A DNA stretch of 7,983 bases from Candidatus Omnitrophota bacterium (GTDB taxonomy: Bacteria > Omnitrophota > Gorgyraeia > Duberdicusellales > 4484-171), in the NCBI GenBank assembly GCA_021735105.1, contig JAIPHS010000040.1, forward strand, positions 1 to 7,983. Direction: 5' to 3'. Each line of letters begins with the position of its first letter. Position 1 is the first letter of the stretch. Below the pieces are notes generated by a model. That model saw nothing but the letters and a program-made list of their open reading frames with translations. It was not told where the DNA came from and did no database searches. Positions 5,696 to 7,983 of the stretch are shown here, one piece after another. The position numbers were made by a program, and so were the translations under genes.

Positions 5696-6433
5696 ATGCA
5701 CTTAACTAAAACCTCTTTATTGGCTCTTGTTTTAATTGCCTGTTTAGTTTTTCCACTTACTGCCTCAGATAAAACCTACAAGGCAGCAAAACAACGAGTT
5801 AATATCCGCTTGGATTCAACCTCTTTTTCTGAATCCATCGGTACCCTGTCTAGCCAAGATAAAGTTAGAGTAATTGATGAAAAATACAATTGGTATAAAA
5901 TAAAACTACCAGCTCGCTTAAGTTGCTGGATTTGGTCTGAATTTATAAAAACAGATGAGAAAAATAGAGGAAAGGTCAAAGCCAATAGTCTTAATATCCG
6001 CAACCAACCTTCTCTAGATGGAAAAATTATCGGTTTACTCGATAAAGATGACAAAATAAAAATAAAAAGTAAAAAAAAAGATTGGTTTGAAATATCTTGT
6101 TACCCTCATGCGTATGGCTGGGTTCATAGTAAACTACTAAAAAAAGTTACCCAAAGAGAAGAAAAAGTTAATCCTTATAAAAAGATTGCAGAACTTTCCC
6201 AAAAAGGTAAAAATAACCCGGAATTAATTTCTCACTTTTTTGTCAAAGTAAGATCAAATTCTTTAGAAAATTCGGCCCTTTACTTGGATGTATTAGAAAA
6301 TATTATCCTGAAAAATTCTGCCAAAATGCCTTTTTATCATTTATTAGCTGAAAAAAATAAGCTTTCTGATAAAATAATACAAAAAGCTTATAATTTTTTA
6401 CAAAAATCATATAACCAAAAAACAGAGCCATAA
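5696..6433 (+). CDS. Exported protein with two bacterial SH3 domains
   Basis: A 245-residue protein with an N-terminal export signal: a short n-region with Lys5, then a hydrophobic core to about residue 22. It can be read as a lipoprotein signal with an LIAC lipobox (Cys16) or as a signal-peptidase I signal cut near TAS/D at 24-25; the hydrophobic residues after Cys16 favour the latter. Two SH3b repeats follow, about 28-86 and 92-149, sharing VNIR/LNIR, WY/WF and CWIWSEFI/GWVHSKLL at matching positions. SH3b domains commonly bind cell-wall peptides. No catalytic domain such as NlpC/P60 or amidase is attached; residues 150-245 look helical and charged and are unrecognised. An A9 run at 6071-6079 falls in the second repeat. 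No Shine-Dalgarno is visible. An envelope scaffold or wall-binding role is inferred from domains and from the neighbouring SPOR and M50 genes. Confidence 0.85.
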   Translation: MHLTKTSLLALVLIACLVFPLTASDKTYKAAKQRVNIRLDSTSFSESIGTLSSQDKVRVIDEKYNWYKIKLPARLSCWIWSEFIKTDEKNRGKVKANSLNIRNQPSLDGKIIGLLDKDDKIKIKSKKKDWFEISCYPHAYGWVHSKLLKKVTQREEKVNPYKKIAELSQKGKNNPELISHFFVKVRSNSLENSALYLDVLENIILKNSAKMPFYHLLAEKNKLSDKIIQKAYNFLQKSYNQKTEP

Positions 6434-6434
6434 T

Positions 6435-7052
6435 ATGGATAGCTTTATTTCATTAATTTTATTTTTAATTATTCTTTTTTTCTCCATTACTTTCCATGAA
6501 TACTGCCACGGTTGGACAGCCCATAAGCTAGGAGACCCTACCCCAAAGAATTCCGGACGCCTAACCCTAAACCCCTTAGTCCATATTGACCTATTCGGAA
6601 CTCTGCTTTTGCCAATATTCCTTTTAGTCCTCTCCCGAGGCACCTTTGCAATCGGATATGCAAAACCGGTCCCAATAAATCCAAATCATTTTAAAAACCC
6701 TAAAAAAGACATCAAATGGGTCGGATTATCCGGGCCCTTGGCCAATATATTTTTAGCTTTAGTTTTAATCACTTTAATTAAACTAAATTTTCCTTTAAAA
6801 AATATACTTATTCTGGGAGCATTTCTAAATTTAATCCTTGCCGTATTTAACCTTATCCCGATACCGCCGCTGGACGGCTCGAGAATCGTTACTTCTTTTC
6901 TGCCTCCAAGAGCAGCCCATAGTTATCTTCAACTTGAGCCGTATGGGTTTTTTATTGTGATCTTTTTAGTTTTTTTTGGATTTTTTAGATGGTTTATAAT
7001 TCCAATTGTAAGTTTTATATTTTCACTATTTAATGTCAAAATAGCCTTATGA
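6435..7052 (+). CDS. Site-2 protease family (M50) membrane zinc metalloprotease
   Basis: An integral membrane protease of 205 residues. The zinc site is HEYCH (His21, Glu22, His25) at the end of the first membrane segment, and the third ligand is Asp147 in NLIPIPPLDGSR (139-150). GDPTPKNSGRLTLNP, the HIDLFGT segment and SGPLANIFLAL are typical of the short, PDZ-less subgroup of this family found in many bacteria. Further hydrophobic spans lie at about 53-67, 98-116, 122-143 and 168-202. The substrate is unknown; related proteases cut membrane-embedded anti-sigma factors or signal-peptide remnants, and nothing nearby identifies a target. The start is one base after the SH3 gene stop, and the stop overlaps aroB as ATGA, so all three are probably cotranscribed. 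No Shine-Dalgarno is evident. Confidence 0.94.
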   Translation: MDSFISLILFLIILFFSITFHEYCHGWTAHKLGDPTPKNSGRLTLNPLVHIDLFGTLLLPIFLLVLSRGTFAIGYAKPVPINPNHFKNPKKDIKWVGLSGPLANIFLALVLITLIKLNFPLKNILILGAFLNLILAVFNLIPIPPLDGSRIVTSFLPPRAAHSYLQLEPYGFFIVIFLVFFGFFRWFIIPIVSFIFSLFNVKIAL

Positions 7053-7983
7053 ACAAAATACAAGTTAAACTTAAAAATAATCCCTATTCAATTATTATCG
7101 AAAAAAATTTAAAAGAAAAATTGTCGTTTTTAATTGAAAAATATAATTTGGGAAACTTGGGTTTTGTCGTAACCTCACCCAAAGTTTATAAACTATATAA
7201 AAAAACAATAAAGGATAATTTTCCCAGCAAAAAATTTAAAGTAATAATTACAGCTGATGGTGAAAAAGCTAAGTCAAAATATTGGCTTTTTACAATAATT
7301 AAAGAAATTATAAAAGCCGATAAAGCAAGCAAAAAACCCTTTATAATCTGCTTGGGCGGAGGAACCATCGGAGATCTGGGAGGATTTGCTGCCTCAATCT
7401 ATAAAAGAGGCATACCTTACATCCAGGCCCCAACCACTTTAATCGGCCAAATCGATTCAAGTATTGGCGGAAAAACTGCTATTGATTTACCTGAAGCAAA
7501 GAATATATTAGGCTCATTTTATCAGCCAAAAGCTGTATTAATTGATCCTGGTTTTTTAAAAACCTTATCTAAAAAAGATTTTAAGGAAGGCTTGGCAGAA
7601 GCAATAAAATACGGATTAATAAAAGATCAAAATTTATTTTCTCTTATAAAAAATAATCCTGGAAAAATTATTAATCTTGACATTTCATTAATCAATAAAA
7701 TAATATATAAATCAGCTAAAATAAAGGCAAAAATTGTAGAAAAAGATGAAAGAGAAAAAAAGGGAATCCGGACCATCTTAAATTTCGGCCACACCTTTGC
7801 CCATGGGTTAGAATCAGTTTCTAAATATAAAAAAGTATCGCACGGAAAAGCAGTTGCAATCGGAATGCTTTATGCAGCATATCTTTCACAACAACTAGGC
7901 AAATGCTCAAAAAAAGTGGTAGAAGAGGTCAAAACAATTTTAAAACTATACAATCTTCCTACTAGAATCCAATTTGACCCCAA
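7049..7983 (+). CDS. aroB: 3-dehydroquinate synthase, 3'-partial
   Basis: Converts DAHP to 3-dehydroquinate in the shikimate pathway, using NAD+ and a divalent metal. The frame starts with the ATG that overlaps the upstream TGA by four bases and stays open to the window end; about 311 of the expected 350-odd codons are present. Visible motifs are the NAD-binding GGGTIGD (residues 103-109) followed by LGGFAASIYKRGI, then PTTLIGQIDSSIGGKTAID with Lys142, KNILGSFYQP, GLAEAIKYG, KDEREKKGIR and NFGHTFAHGLES. The metal ligands are predicted to be Glu184, His248 and His265, all present. Nothing suggests inactivity. No Shine-Dalgarno is visible; translation is probably coupled to the protease gene. 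Other shikimate genes may lie downstream, outside the window. Confidence 0.97.
   Translation, partial: MNKIQVKLKNNPYSIIIEKNLKEKLSFLIEKYNLGNLGFVVTSPKVYKLYKKTIKDNFPSKKFKVIITADGEKAKSKYWLFTIIKEIIKADKASKKPFIICLGGGTIGDLGGFAASIYKRGIPYIQAPTTLIGQIDSSIGGKTAIDLPEAKNILGSFYQPKAVLIDPGFLKTLSKKDFKEGLAEAIKYGLIKDQNLFSLIKNNPGKIINLDISLINKIIYKSAKIKAKIVEKDEREKKGIRTILNFGHTFAHGLESVSKYKKVSHGKAVAIGMLYAAYLSQQLGKCSKKVVEEVKTILKLYNLPTRIQFDP

Noticed and set aside
4886..7052. New defence or toxin-antitoxin system
   Set aside because: SPOR, SH3b, M50 and the small basic protein are all explained by known housekeeping or envelope families; no nuclease, toxin, reverse transcriptase or sensor domain is visible.

Overview
The window is an AT-rich stretch (roughly one third G+C by eye) packed with nine genes, all on the + strand and nearly end to end: a 5'-truncated priA-like gene, fmt, an acylphosphatase gene, ligA, a SPOR-domain membrane protein, a PVC-type small basic protein, a secreted double-SH3 protein, an M50 (site-2 type) metalloprotease and a 3'-truncated aroB. 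Gaps run from a 4-base overlap to 74 bases, so most of it is probably one long operon, with at least one likely internal promoter after ligA. No stretch of 300 bases lacks a gene. I see no tRNA, rRNA, CRISPR array, transposase or clear intrinsic terminator.

The best lineage clue is the small basic protein at 5425-5688. It begins MGLHPSLK and carries the ERIKRL and GLPKVK motifs of a family known from the PVC superphylum (Planctomycetes, Verrucomicrobia, Chlamydiae and relatives). With the low G+C, the short GC-rich palindrome inside fmt and mostly Shine-Dalgarno-less starts, I infer a Candidatus Omnitrophota (Omnitrophica) genome. That is an inference, not a proof. TGA is used as a stop, consistent with the standard bacterial code.

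Layout: 1-2480 holds replication restart (PriA-like) and translation initiation (Fmt). 2434-2550 is a patch of repeat debris (an 8-bp direct repeat, a GC-rich palindrome and a 7-bp tandem repeat) that forms the C-terminus of Fmt and the leader of the acylphosphatase gene. 2848-4842 is a complete, normal-looking NAD+-dependent DNA ligase. 4886-7052 is a group of envelope and ribosome-linked genes, and aroB of the shikimate pathway follows with a 4-base ATGA overlap.

The most unusual points are these. The PriA-like protein keeps its zinc-binding cysteines and overall fold but has lost the Walker A, Walker B and arginine-finger helicase motifs. Fmt has Gly at the position of the catalytic Asn106. 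A near-consensus promoter is placed so that the SPOR-gene transcript should start at or next to its ATG. I found no defence system or other clearly new multi-gene system; the window is mainly housekeeping.
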